Below are positions 1 through 8,779 of a DNA stretch of 17,318 bases, in pieces. This DNA is from Armatimonadota bacterium. Its GTDB lineage: Bacteria > Armatimonadota > Fimbriimonadia > Fimbriimonadales > Fimbriimonadaceae. Every line of letters starts with the position of its first letter. Within the stretch, counting starts at the first letter, position 1. Under the pieces are notes generated by a model. The model did not search any database and was not told where the DNA came from. It saw only the letters and a program-made list of their open reading frames with translations. Where the stretch lies: assembly GCA_023392285.1 (NCBI GenBank), contig JAEVZK010000028.1, forward strand, positions 1-17,318, in the 5' to 3' direction. The translations under genes and the position numbers were made by a program.

Positions 1-17
1 GCTGGTGTCACCCACAC

Positions 18-50
18 CCCGCTAGTGCCAATGCACAGAGAAACAGCGGG
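18..50 (-). other. Possible hairpin just after the second Skp-like gene
   Basis: Immediately downstream of the stop of the last gene of the minus-strand envelope operon there is an imperfect two-part hairpin. The outer arms are CCCGCT/AGCGGG (18-23 and 45-50) and the nested arms are GTGC/GCAC (25-28 and 33-36). No T-run follows, so it is not a textbook intrinsic terminator; it could be a 3'-end stabiliser or chance. Confidence 0.25.
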
Positions 51-683
51 CTAACTCTTCGCATTCATTGCTTTGAGTGTCTCGTCCGTCAAATCGTTCG
101 GCGAGTAGAGCGCCACGCTTTGATCGAATACGAGTGAAAATCCCTTTGCCTTCGCGACGGTTTGCGCAGCGGCTTTCGCGACCTCCAAGCTTTGGACCTT
201 CTTATCGATTCCCCACTGCTGCATTTCAGCCCTGAACTCATCGATCCACTGATTTTCCAGTTGCTCGATCGATGCGCTCCGGCTTGAGTACTCCTGGAGG
301 AGCTGGCGTTCCTCTGGTGTAAGGTTCGCTTTGGTGCTAAGGTCGGTATTTCGCTTTGCCTGGACCACGACCTCAGCCTTGATCAGGTCGAGCTTTGCTT
401 TCTCCTCGGGAGTCAAGTTATCCTTCAGCATCAGCGTGCGCAGCTGAGTGACCTGGTCGGTGGTCAGGACGCGGTTCTCGTCCATAAACCTCAGCAGACT
501 TTCGCGTGCATCTTTCATCTTGTCGAAGGTTGCCGCATTCGCTTTACCCAAGTTGCTTGTATCGATGAGAGTTTGGAGGTTGACCGTGGCGACTTTGTCG
601 GTTCCGATCTGAAATCCCGAGGCTGCCATCAGGCCGAGAACGGCTGCGGCGATGACCCATCCGAGCTTCTCGAACTTCGTCAT
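51..683 (-). CDS. Skp/OmpH-like periplasmic chaperone (second of two tandem copies)
   Basis: A 210-residue protein of the Skp/OmpH family, periplasmic holdases that bind unfolded outer-membrane proteins and pass them to the Omp85 machinery. Residues 8-25 form a hydrophobic export signal (WVIAAAVLGLMAASGFQ). Next comes the family's first strand (KVATVNLQTLID), a long charged helical middle rich in E, K, Q and L (about 50-165) that would form the coiled-coil tentacles, and a closing strand (GFSLVFDQSVALYSPNDLT) matching the Skp C-terminal core. Its ATG overlaps the stop of the upstream paralogue as ATGA, so translation is probably coupled. It lies downstream of the Omp85 and TamB-like genes, which supports the role. 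Which of the two copies is closer to canonical Skp cannot be told by eye. Confidence 0.85.
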   Translation of the reverse strand: MTKFEKLGWVIAAAVLGLMAASGFQIGTDKVATVNLQTLIDTSNLGKANAATFDKMKDARESLLRFMDENRVLTTDQVTQLRTLMLKDNLTPEEKAKLDLIKAEVVVQAKRNTDLSTKANLTPEERQLLQEYSSRSASIEQLENQWIDEFRAEMQQWGIDKKVQSLEVAKAAAQTVAKAKGFSLVFDQSVALYSPNDLTDETLKAMNAKS

Positions 684-1309
684 TTCTTTGCGTTCATCGC
701 CTTGAGCGCATCGGCTGTTACGTCGTTCGCTCCATAGGGGGCCATATCGGTGGTGAAGATGATGGTGTAGCCTTGGCTGGTTCCGACCTGTTTCACCGCA
801 TCTCGAACTCGATCGAGGGCTTCTTGTCGAAGCTTGCTCTGCATTTGGTTCAGTTCATCGTTGAATTCTCGGCTCCAGCGCTGAACGGAATCTTGAGTGG
901 TCTGCGAACGACGACTCAGTTCCTGGAGTTCGGCCGCTTCTGCGGGGGTGGGACTGGTCTTGGTTTGCAGCGCCTTCAGCCGCGCATCGCTATCCATCAC
1001 GGCTTTCTTGATCTGCTCGATCTCCGCCTTCTCGGTTGCCGTCGGGTTCGGCTTGATACTCAGGTCGTGGAAACGATTTGCCTGTTCGGGAGTGAACGTA
1101 CGGTATGTGTCGGCAAATTCGAGCATGCCTTGTCGCACCGCTCCGACCGCCTTCAGCGTATCCGTCTGTCCCTTTGCATAATCACTGTCGTTGAACACCT
1201 TCGCCAGGTCCACAACGCCCAACTTTGTAGTCTGACCCTGGAAACCAGCGCCCACCCCTACGGCGAGCACCGCTGCCGCGACAATCCATCCGAAATACTT
1301 AACTCTCAT
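680..1309 (-). CDS. Skp/OmpH-like periplasmic chaperone (first of two tandem copies)
   Basis: A 209-residue OmpH/Skp-like protein and paralogue of the next gene. The signal MRVKYFGWIVAAAVLAVGVG is followed by the family strand TTKLGVVDLAKVFNDS, a long charged helical segment, and the closing GYTIIFTTDMAPYGANDVT; both paralogues end in LKAMNAK. I chose the ATG at 1309 because AAGGA lies a few bases upstream and the export signal begins right there. The frame is open further upstream to 1357, but that start would overlap the Omp85 gene and add a charged, non-signal leader. It begins about 30 nt after the Omp85 stop and ends in an ATGA overlap with its sister, so it is very likely cotranscribed. 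Confidence 0.85.
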   Translation of the reverse strand: MRVKYFGWIVAAAVLAVGVGAGFQGQTTKLGVVDLAKVFNDSDYAKGQTDTLKAVGAVRQGMLEFADTYRTFTPEQANRFHDLSIKPNPTATEKAEIEQIKKAVMDSDARLKALQTKTSPTPAEAAELQELSRRSQTTQDSVQRWSREFNDELNQMQSKLRQEALDRVRDAVKQVGTSQGYTIIFTTDMAPYGANDVTADALKAMNAKK

Positions 1310-1340
1310 TCTTGTTCCTTGCTTGTAAAATCTCTTGCGA

Positions 1341-3131
1341 TCAGAAAGACGTGCCAATTAAGAAGTGGGTACGTGTCCTGCCGCTCTCGTCGAATCCGAA
1401 ATCTAATCGAAGTGGGCCAAGCGGCGTTCGGAAGCTGAATCCAAATCCGTAGCCGAGGTGCAAGTCGAGCTTTCTGGACTGCGTAAAGTCATTCACGCCG
1501 TCATATCCGCCCCACGCACCGCCATAGTCCACAAAGCCTATGACGCTAAAGCTGGGCTGAACAGGATAACGAAGTTCCAAATTGCTGACAAGCGTGTTGT
1601 TCCCCCAGAAGCGGTCTTCGGGATAGCCGCGAATCGTGTTTGAACCGCCGGCAAAATACTGCTCGAAGAACGGAACTTTGCCCGTGATCGCTCCATAGAA
1701 CACGCGCAAGGCGAGCACTCTTCGCGGGGCAGCCAAATCAGCAATCGTGCGGGGCTTTTGATCGGTGAAGTAGTGACGATAATCGATGTTGAACTTCGCG
1801 AACGGGTGCATTCCTAAAATGCTTGGATCGCTCACGGTTCCGCCGATGGAAGTGATGTTAGCGAAGCCTGGCTCGATTTGGGCCCGCAGCCATGAACCGC
1901 GTGAGGGGTCGATGTCCACATCTCGAGTATTTCGGGTGAACCCGAGCGTGCTGACGCCAACCGTTCCGTCCTGCTTGATGAAGCCATTCAATCCACCCGT
2001 GTTGAGATCGTTCGTGTCGATCTTCTCCAGTCGCGTGTTGATCCCGATCGCCGAGTACGTGCTGATTTGGCGGCTCAGGCCAATGCTGCCACCCGTTCTG
2101 CGTTCGGTGTAGCGATTGTCTTCGGTGGGCACTTCATTGGTGCCAAAGCCAGAACCAGTGAATCGGTAGATGAGGCGGCTGTACAGCGAAATGTGGAGCG
2201 ATGTGTCGTGATTATCGATGAACGGATTACCGTAATCGAGGCCGATGCTTGGACCGCCGCCACTCGCTGCTTGGGTGAAATCGACGCCAATGGACTGCCC
2301 TGTACCGCGGTAGTTCGTGTCCGCCAGCTTCAGAATCGCGGCGAAGCTACTTCGGGGGTCGAGCTGAGCTCCCACGTTAAGCTGGCCGGTGCGAGCTTCT
2401 TTGACGTCAGCGATCAAGTTGACTCTGAACGGGTCGTCCTGCACCTGCTCTTGGAGGCTCTTGACGTTCTCGAACCACTGCGTGCCGTATATGCGGCGCA
2501 AATCCTGTTCCCATGTATTTCGATTGAACGGCTGACCAGCCTTGCTCTTGATCAGCTTCCGAAAGACGGAGTCTTTGGTGCGCGAGTTTCCCTGCACGGA
2601 AATGGAATTGATCGTAAATTCCCTAATGGCCACGTTGACCGTGCCTGGCGATTCTCGAAGAGGTTTGAAGTCTTCCACGGGAGCCAAGTAGCCTTTATCG
2701 CGATAAAGATCTTCAATCTTTTTAGCATCCACAAGTGCTTGGCGCAAGTTGAATATCTTGCCTTCCTGAAGAGTAATGAGCGACCGGATCTTGCTCGCAG
2801 GAAAAACGGTGTTGCCAACGATCCGGAATTCTTTGATCACGGGCCATTCCAAGACGTCGACGGAGACGACCCACGCGTCGCCTTCGACCGCTCTCGCGCG
2901 GACATCGACGCTCTGGAAAAATCCCAAATCTTCCAGTGCCCTTTTGTCGGAATCTAAATTCGCCTGCAGATAGGGCTGCCCAATCTTGGTCCGCATGGTG
3001 GCCAAGATCGCTTCTTTCGAAACCTCCTTGTTGCCCCGAATCTCAATGTCTTTGATGAGACCTGCCTGCTGCGCCCAAGTGCAAACTGTAAGCAGGAAAA
3101 AGAGCGCAATCGTCCCTAACCTTGTCGTCAA
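1341..3131 (-). CDS. bamA: Omp85-family outer-membrane assembly protein (BamA/TamA type, three POTRA domains)
   Basis: This outer-membrane barrel protein inserts beta-barrel proteins. A signal peptide (MTTRLGTIALFFLLTVCTWA) is followed by three POTRA-like repeats: about residues 24-95 (IKDIEIRGNKEV), 96-170 (IKEFRIVGNTVF) and 171-245 (INSISVQGNSRT). A C-terminal barrel of about 350 residues contains the lid-lock-type IRGY motif (GGSNTIRGYPEDRFWGNN) and ends in a beta-signal with terminal Phe (FLIGTSF). Escherichia coli BamA has five POTRAs and TamA three, so the domain count is TamA-like; adjacency to tamB agrees, but downstream Skp genes are a BamA context. The start is probably TTG at 3131 behind GGAGGAG; the ATG at 3143 has no ribosome site, and the four codons from it contain the GGAGGAG itself. 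Confidence 0.93.
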   Translation of the reverse strand: MTTRLGTIALFFLLTVCTWAQQAGLIKDIEIRGNKEVSKEAILATMRTKIGQPYLQANLDSDKRALEDLGFFQSVDVRARAVEGDAWVVSVDVLEWPVIKEFRIVGNTVFPASKIRSLITLQEGKIFNLRQALVDAKKIEDLYRDKGYLAPVEDFKPLRESPGTVNVAIREFTINSISVQGNSRTKDSVFRKLIKSKAGQPFNRNTWEQDLRRIYGTQWFENVKSLQEQVQDDPFRVNLIADVKEARTGQLNVGAQLDPRSSFAAILKLADTNYRGTGQSIGVDFTQAASGGGPSIGLDYGNPFIDNHDTSLHISLYSRLIYRFTGSGFGTNEVPTEDNRYTERRTGGSIGLSRQISTYSAIGINTRLEKIDTNDLNTGGLNGFIKQDGTVGVSTLGFTRNTRDVDIDPSRGSWLRAQIEPGFANITSIGGTVSDPSILGMHPFAKFNIDYRHYFTDQKPRTIADLAAPRRVLALRVFYGAITGKVPFFEQYFAGGSNTIRGYPEDRFWGNNTLVSNLELRYPVQPSFSVIGFVDYGGAWGGYDGVNDFTQSRKLDLHLGYGFGFSFRTPLGPLRLDFGFDESGRTRTHFLIGTSF

Positions 3132-3237
3132 ATACTCCTCCATAAAGGGTCCCAGGCAACTTTACCTTTTGCCCGCCCAAGACTCCTGAGACTTTTCCGT
3201 GGTCTCACCGTTTAGAAGGACGAAATCAGAAACCGTT

Positions 3238-6200
3238 TCAGAAGCGGAAACCGTATTGCACGCCAAATTTATATGGTCTATCCTGATCCAGTCCCACGCT
3301 GAATACGAGACGGCTAAGCGTACGATTCCTGGTTGGCAGCCGATAACTCAGCCTGAGATCGTACTGCACTTTACGATCGCCAACGGGTGGGGACAGTTGT
3401 CGCCGACCCTCGAAGATGAGCCCTTTGCCGAGCGATTTGGCAAAGGCTGCGCTCGCACCCTCGAAGGCGTTGTATTCGAGGTTGAGATAGTCGAGTCCAA
3501 GTCCTTTCGCAATCTGGGAAGTGAACTGTCCGGTGAGTTGTGGGACTGCGAAGCTAACGAGCGCTTCCCTGATCCGCCGCTCCGTCTCAGACTGGCTGGT
3601 ACCGCTCTCGAAGCTCTTTAGAACGTCGGTTTGCCCAAGCAACCCGAGAATTTCGTCTTGAGAAAGATCTGGCGGATCGCTCGTGGCATTAAGCACCAAT
3701 CCACCCTCTTTCAACAGGTCGCCCGTAATGTTCAGATCGATGTTATAACGGGTGATCGTGTCGCCGTAGCGATTTGCGGTGACGGCGGTGTGGCCAATCA
3801 GATCCACGTCAACGCTCGTGAGCGTCTCACCCGAGGAAGAGACCGTGTAGCTTGGCCGAATCGTGCCCCCTTCTTCCAAGGTGACACGCGCGGTTGGAAG
3901 CTTGAGCTGTCCTTTCTCGACGTTAAGGGTCGCATCGAAGCTGGGTCTTGCCAAGGAGCCGCTAAGAAGACCATCCCCCGTCAAATCCACATCCGCGAGT
4001 CCCGTCGAGAACTCTGCGATCCCATCCAAAACAACGGGAATTTGGAAGCGCGGATTGAAGAGGAGCTCGGTGGTCGGGCCGCCTTGCGCAAACACGCTGG
4101 GAAGGAGCACGTTCGTGTCGGAAACCCGCACCTCGCCCGCCAGGAGAGGCTCCCGGGCTGGTCCCGCAACATCAATGCTCGACGTCACCGTCGCATGGTA
4201 GTTTCCGTATTCCTTTTTGCTACCCTGCACGTTGACCGCTAGATGATCCGTGCTGATATTTCCTTTCACCGGCACCTCTTCCAGCAAGTCGATGCCACCT
4301 TGCAAGCCCTTGTCGATGAGTTGGCGTAAATCTGGCACCCTCGCGAGAAGATTCGCCTTAGCCTGGCCGCCATCCGATCCCTCGGCTGAGAATAACAAAT
4401 TCACGTCACTGCCGGCTAGGTCCACCGACGCAATCGTTTGATTAAACGTCGTCGAGACACCTCCAAAGGCAAGGGTTGGTGCAACGGCCCGAAGACTTCC
4501 CCTTAGAGCAAGGTTGCTTAGAGGTCCTACTAGCGAGATGCTCCCGCTTGCGTTGCCTTCTGAGCGGTCTTTGTCCAAGAGGGAGGCGTATTGGGCGACG
4601 TCGTTGAGGCTCACGTTGGGAATGCTCACGGTCGCTTCAATCGGGGGGCCGTCAGGAATCTCAAAAGGATAACGGAAGGGCAGCTTCGCGGCAATATCTC
4701 CCGTGAATCCGCGATAGTAAAACTTGCCGTTGGCAATGATGCCCCCGGTGTAATCGTTATTGGCAAAAATCTGCGAGGGATCGACCGTGATCGTATCCAA
4801 GATCACCTTAAAGCTTTCGGTTGAGTTCTCGATGCCGAGGGTGCTGTTTTCAGAGGTCGACGCAGAAGCGCGGATGCTTGGTCTACTGGTCGGCCCAGTG
4901 GCCAAGAGAGAGACATCGGCTTGACCTTTCAAATTCGCGACACTTGGACTGATCAAGGAGAGATATTCCAGGTTGAACCGCTTCAATTCGGCGTCGATCG
5001 ACAAGTCTCCGTTCAGATCGACTGTGGCCGGACGACCTAATGAGAGATCACCTTGGGGACCTGTCCATTGGAGCGCGTCGATGGTGAAGATATCGCCAAG
5101 TTTGGTCCCGTTCGTTTGGAGATTTCCGAGGGGCTTGTTCTTCAACGCCAGGTCGCGCGCCTCTAACAGCTTTAAGTTCACGTCCGGATCACTGATCGCC
5201 CCATGAACCGCTACCGTGGTATCGATATCTCCTTGGATGTCATCGAGAAGATCTTTTGTCTCAGGCGTCAGGGTGGGAATAAACGGCTGAGCTGCCGTAT
5301 ACAAGTCGCTGATGTTCCCATTGAGAACCGACAGCTGGGCATCGAGCACCTTGGAGCTGGTCGCGTAGCTCAAATTTTCTAGCAGGAAGAAGCGGTCGAG
5401 TTTGCCGACGGAAGCTTCTCCAGAAACAATCGAGCCATCGTAGGCAAGTTTCCAATTGCCGCTGCCGAAGTCCGTCTTGTTCACCAGAACATCGCGCAGA
5501 TTTCCAGTAGCCGATGCGGTAATCCGCGAATTTGGCGCAATCTTCACCTCGGCAGAGCCGCTGACGCCTCCGTCGACATTCGCTGCGCCTTTTCCAGGCG
5601 GGAGCAGCCGCTGAATGGTGAGATTGTTTGCCTGAAGCGAGAACGCGCCGGCTTCGGCCGCGGTGTCGTAGTCACCACTTACGGTGATCTCACCGTCACC
5701 GATCTGGACCGTCGCCTCATCAATTCGGGCCACTGACCCATCGAGGCTGCTCTTGATGCGTGCCGTATCCACTTGGATCCCGGCCAGCAGCAGATTCTCG
5801 CCGAATGCATCTCCAGCCGCGACCGGGTGGTCGAGCGTTCCGCCTACGGTGAGATCGGGAATGTTGACTGCACCCAGTGCATCTTCGCCGAAGTATTCGT
5901 TCAGGAGGAGATTGCGGACTGCAAACTGACCACTAAGACCCTGATCCCGTAGGCTGTACGCAATGTCCCCCGTTGCTTCGCCAGATCCTTTGACGATCCT
6001 CACGTCGTTCGCAGTGATGGCGTTTCGGCTTGCCTCCAGGCGAGCCGAAGCAAACGGTATGTCCTGCTCGGCCACCTTGACTCCAAGGGCAATCGCACGA
6101 CCATGGAATCTTGGATCGCTAAACGTTCCATCAAGTACGCCGCTGCCGCTGACCGTGCCCGCGAGTTTGTCCTGCAGCATTGCAAGATTCACTCCGTTTC

Positions 6201-7731
6201 CTTCCAACTTTAGGTGTAATTTGCTGCCCTTCAGGTAGATCTTCCCGACCGCTCTAAAATAGCCTGCGTCCGTTCTGGCGGTTGCGCGCTGAAGGTCCAG
6301 CTCATCGTTGACCAAGTTCGCCGCCGCCCGGAAGTTTGCCGTGATCTTCTTGCCATTGACGGGATAGCCTGCAGTGCCGGAAGCTTGAGCAAGGATGGTT
6401 GGTTTGGTGGTCGTTCCGCCGACGAGGATTGAAGCGTCGGCCTGTCCGGTCAGGCCGTTTGCCCCGAATCGACGCGCAAGGGTGGACAGATTGGCATTGG
6501 CCGCCTTAAATTCCCCTACCAGCTGGTTGCCTTTTAAGCCGATCTGCGCGGCTCCTTCAACTGGGGTTCCCGCCCAGACCGCCTTGTTGATTCCGATGCG
6601 GACACGAGACTGGTCGACATAAAGATCGAGGTCGGGTTGTTCAAAACGCTGATCATAGGCAGTAGCGCTGCTGCCGATGAAGCGCGAGTCTAGCCCGAAG
6701 CCGCTCTTGGCACCATAGGACAGCCAGCCCTTTAATCTCCCCCCGCTGAAGACGATGGAGGCGGGGATGTATTGCGACAGATACGACGGCAGGGATGCTC
6801 GGCTGGGGGCAGTGGCGGAGAGTTGCCCTCCCACGCTAAAGCCATGATCCCAAGCTGTGCTGCCAAGGAAATCCGCATGAAGGGCGCCACGCCGGGCGAT
6901 CAACTTTCCCGCAGCGCCCGATTCGCTGACACGGCCTTTGAAGACGGCGTGATCGATTCGATACTTCTCGTACCGGATTCCGTCGCCAACGGCATCCAAC
7001 TGCAACTCAACTTGGAATGGAGCTTTTGTGGGGATGAAGATGGCAGCCGGCCCCTTCACCACGAGCTGATCGACGTTTAATTGTTTAAGAGCTCCAAAAT
7101 AATGTCCTTCCGGTGTCGTTTTGAGGTGCTCGAATAGACTGGCAAGACTGAGGCTCGTCGTTGACGCTCGAACGAGATAGCCCTTATCTGGCAGATGCTG
7201 CACGGTGGCGCGGGCTGATCCAGTTTGGCTAATATCCAAATTTGCCGATGCCAGCCACCGCTCGCCGATGCCGCGCACATCGATCTCGCTTCCATTGATT
7301 TGCCGAACAAATGGCCGTTTTCCGCTTAGATCGCGTACCAGCACCACGCCCTCATTAAAAGTGATGGCGAACGGAAGGGTCGATGGTGGACCTTGGCTTG
7401 GCGGGAGATAAGATTGGAAATCGAGCTTTCCAGTTGCGAGCCGAGTAATCGAGCCGATCACCCGGTCTCCACGAACGTCGATTCGTGAAAGCGGATACGC
7501 GAGACCGGAAACCGTCAAACGGTTCACACGAGCAACTTCGGTCCCATTCGGATCGAGGACGTGAGGTTCCACCAGCGAAAGCCTGCCGTGGCGATAATCA
7601 AACGCGTACGCGTCGCCGATTAAAGTAAGTTCCCCACCAGGAGACTTGTATTTAAGCTGAAAAGGAAGACCCGGTGCGGTTAGAAAAAGCAGGCATGAAG
7701 ACAAGTAGCTGGTGCCCCAGATCGCAAGCAC
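3238..7731 (-). CDS. tamB: TamB/DUF490-type translocation and assembly module protein
   Basis: A protein of about 1,500 residues with the TamB build: one N-terminal hydrophobic anchor, then over 1,300 residues of short repeated beta-strand segments (AsmA/TamB-like, e.g. LDLYVDQSRVRIGINKAVW), and a C-terminal DUF490-like domain (from about residue 1150) ending in VQYGFRF. TamB-type proteins span the periplasm, work with an Omp85 partner in outer-membrane protein assembly, and are implicated in lipid transport. The partner gene follows 94-106 nt downstream. The first standard start is GTG at 7731, with no ribosome site and inside the hydrophobic segment. The frame stays open back to the lipA stop and would add KTWSWIVRFF and further hydrophobic residues, a proper signal anchor, so the true start may be further upstream, possibly ATA at 7785 behind GGGGAG. 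Confidence 0.9.
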   Translation of the reverse strand: MLAIWGTSYLSSCLLFLTAPGLPFQLKYKSPGGELTLIGDAYAFDYRHGRLSLVEPHVLDPNGTEVARVNRLTVSGLAYPLSRIDVRGDRVIGSITRLATGKLDFQSYLPPSQGPPSTLPFAITFNEGVVLVRDLSGKRPFVRQINGSEIDVRGIGERWLASANLDISQTGSARATVQHLPDKGYLVRASTTSLSLASLFEHLKTTPEGHYFGALKQLNVDQLVVKGPAAIFIPTKAPFQVELQLDAVGDGIRYEKYRIDHAVFKGRVSESGAAGKLIARRGALHADFLGSTAWDHGFSVGGQLSATAPSRASLPSYLSQYIPASIVFSGGRLKGWLSYGAKSGFGLDSRFIGSSATAYDQRFEQPDLDLYVDQSRVRIGINKAVWAGTPVEGAAQIGLKGNQLVGEFKAANANLSTLARRFGANGLTGQADASILVGGTTTKPTILAQASGTAGYPVNGKKITANFRAAANLVNDELDLQRATARTDAGYFRAVGKIYLKGSKLHLKLEGNGVNLAMLQDKLAGTVSGSGVLDGTFSDPRFHGRAIALGVKVAEQDIPFASARLEASRNAITANDVRIVKGSGEATGDIAYSLRDQGLSGQFAVRNLLLNEYFGEDALGAVNIPDLTVGGTLDHPVAAGDAFGENLLLAGIQVDTARIKSSLDGSVARIDEATVQIGDGEITVSGDYDTAAEAGAFSLQANNLTIQRLLPPGKGAANVDGGVSGSAEVKIAPNSRITASATGNLRDVLVNKTDFGSGNWKLAYDGSIVSGEASVGKLDRFFLLENLSYATSSKVLDAQLSVLNGNISDLYTAAQPFIPTLTPETKDLLDDIQGDIDTTVAVHGAISDPDVNLKLLEARDLALKNKPLGNLQTNGTKLGDIFTIDALQWTGPQGDLSLGRPATVDLNGDLSIDAELKRFNLEYLSLISPSVANLKGQADVSLLATGPTSRPSIRASASTSENSTLGIENSTESFKVILDTITVDPSQIFANNDYTGGIIANGKFYYRGFTGDIAAKLPFRYPFEIPDGPPIEATVSIPNVSLNDVAQYASLLDKDRSEGNASGSISLVGPLSNLALRGSLRAVAPTLAFGGVSTTFNQTIASVDLAGSDVNLLFSAEGSDGGQAKANLLARVPDLRQLIDKGLQGGIDLLEEVPVKGNISTDHLAVNVQGSKKEYGNYHATVTSSIDVAGPAREPLLAGEVRVSDTNVLLPSVFAQGGPTTELLFNPRFQIPVVLDGIAEFSTGLADVDLTGDGLLSGSLARPSFDATLNVEKGQLKLPTARVTLEEGGTIRPSYTVSSSGETLTSVDVDLIGHTAVTANRYGDTITRYNIDLNITGDLLKEGGLVLNATSDPPDLSQDEILGLLGQTDVLKSFESGTSQSETERRIREALVSFAVPQLTGQFTSQIAKGLGLDYLNLEYNAFEGASAAFAKSLGKGLIFEGRRQLSPPVGDRKVQYDLRLSYRLPTRNRTLSRLVFSVGLDQDRPYKFGVQYGFRF

Positions 7732-7812
7732 GACGATCGGAGTTAAAACGGTGAAGAACCGTACAATCCACGACCAGGTCTTTATATCTTCTCCCCAAAC
7801 ACCGCCAGCGGT

Positions 7813-8715
7813 TTAAGCTGGCTGCGCTTCCAGTGCGTCGAGCTTTTCAAGTCGTTCAGCCATCACCTTCTTGCTGAACTCAATCGCATTATACGAACTC
7901 CGGATAAAGGGGCCGCTTGCCACGAAAGCAAAGCCAAGTTCCTCACCCAAGCGTTCGTATTCTCGGAATCGGTTCGGGTGGATGAATTCGTTCACGGGCA
8001 GATGCTTCATCGTCGGCCGCAAATACTGACCGATCGTCACCGCATCCACGCCCGCCTCGCGAAGATCCTTGAGCGTCTGCACAATTTCTTCGTGCGTCTC
8101 GCCCAGCCCGAGCATAATGCCCGACTTAGTGTAGATTGACGGATCGAGCTCCTTCACGGTTCGCAAAACCTGCAAGGTCCGCTCGTATTTGGCCTGAGGA
8201 CGAACAATCGGGCTAAGCCGCTGCACGGTCTCGATGTTGTGATTGAAGATGTCGGGCCGGGCATCGACCACGATTTGGATGAGGTCGCGCTTGGCCTTGA
8301 AGTCGGGAGTCAGCACTTCTACGATCGTCAAGGGATTAGCCTTCCGGAGTTCCGCGATCGTTAAAGCGAATTGGGTCGCTCCTTCATCTTTAAGATCGTC
8401 TCGCGCAACGCTTGTCACGACAACATGCTTCAGCCCAAGGTCTCCTGCCACTCGCGCGACATCGGCAGGCTCTTCAGGGTTAAGCTGCTCCCCGCGGCCA
8501 ACCTTGATCGCACAGAAGCCGCAGCTGCGAGTACAGGTTTCTCCCAAAATCATGAACGTTGCCGTCTTCTTGCTCCAGCATTCCGGCAGATTGGGACAAC
8601 GCGCCGATTCGCAGACCGTGTTGAGGCTCTTCGCCCGCATCATCCCTTGCACCTCTTTGATGGTGTCGGGCCGCGGCAATCGGATCGTAAGCCACTCAGG
8701 GAGCCTTTGCGTCAT
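7813..8715 (-). CDS. lipA: Lipoyl synthase (radical SAM)
   Basis: Lipoyl synthase inserts two sulfurs into protein-bound octanoyl groups to make the lipoyl cofactor of pyruvate and 2-oxoglutarate dehydrogenases and the glycine cleavage system. At 300 residues it is of usual length. All hallmarks are visible: the auxiliary cluster CX4CX5C (C35, C40, C46), the radical-SAM CX3CX2C (C61, C65, C68), the VTSVARDDLKDEGA segment, and the C-terminal RSSY (272-275) that ligates the auxiliary cluster. No lipB is in the window. It is the first gene of the minus-strand run, with tamB beginning at most about 80 nt later. There is no Shine-Dalgarno; TATACT lies exactly 6 nt before the ATG, so the mRNA may be leaderless. 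Confidence 0.97.
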   Translation of the reverse strand: MTQRLPEWLTIRLPRPDTIKEVQGMMRAKSLNTVCESARCPNLPECWSKKTATFMILGETCTRSCGFCAIKVGRGEQLNPEEPADVARVAGDLGLKHVVVTSVARDDLKDEGATQFALTIAELRKANPLTIVEVLTPDFKAKRDLIQIVVDARPDIFNHNIETVQRLSPIVRPQAKYERTLQVLRTVKELDPSIYTKSGIMLGLGETHEEIVQTLKDLREAGVDAVTIGQYLRPTMKHLPVNEFIHPNRFREYERLGEELGFAFVASGPFIRSSYNAIEFSKKVMAERLEKLDALEAQPA

Positions 8716-8721
8716 AGCTAA

Positions 8722-8727
8722 AGTATA
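8722..8727 (-). promoter_or_regulatory. -10 element for lipA placed for a leaderless mRNA
   Basis: Read on the minus strand, TATACT is followed by six bases (TTAGCT) and then the lipA ATG. Transcription normally begins about 7 nt after the -10 hexamer, which would put the first transcribed base at the A of the start codon. No convincing -35 or ribosome-binding site is visible, and the neighbouring divergent vapB start has the same geometry. Confidence 0.45.
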
Positions 8728-8767
8728 TCCCCGCGCCTCCCCTTACCTCCTCTTCGACGCGTGATAT

Positions 8768-8773
8768 CATAAT
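8768..8773 (+). promoter_or_regulatory. -10 element for vapB placed for a leaderless mRNA
   Basis: CATAAT is followed by six bases (GCTCGC) and then the vapB ATG at 8780, the same spacing as at lipA on the other strand. No purine-rich ribosome site fits between them. The same TCATAAT heptamer occurs before tRNA-Ser and rpmG in this window. Confidence 0.45.
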
Positions 8774-8779
8774 GCTCGC

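Noticed and set aside
2067..2957. Plus-strand ORF of about 300 codons opposite the Omp85 gene
   Set aside because: It is an antisense shadow; the minus frame has complete POTRA and barrel features.
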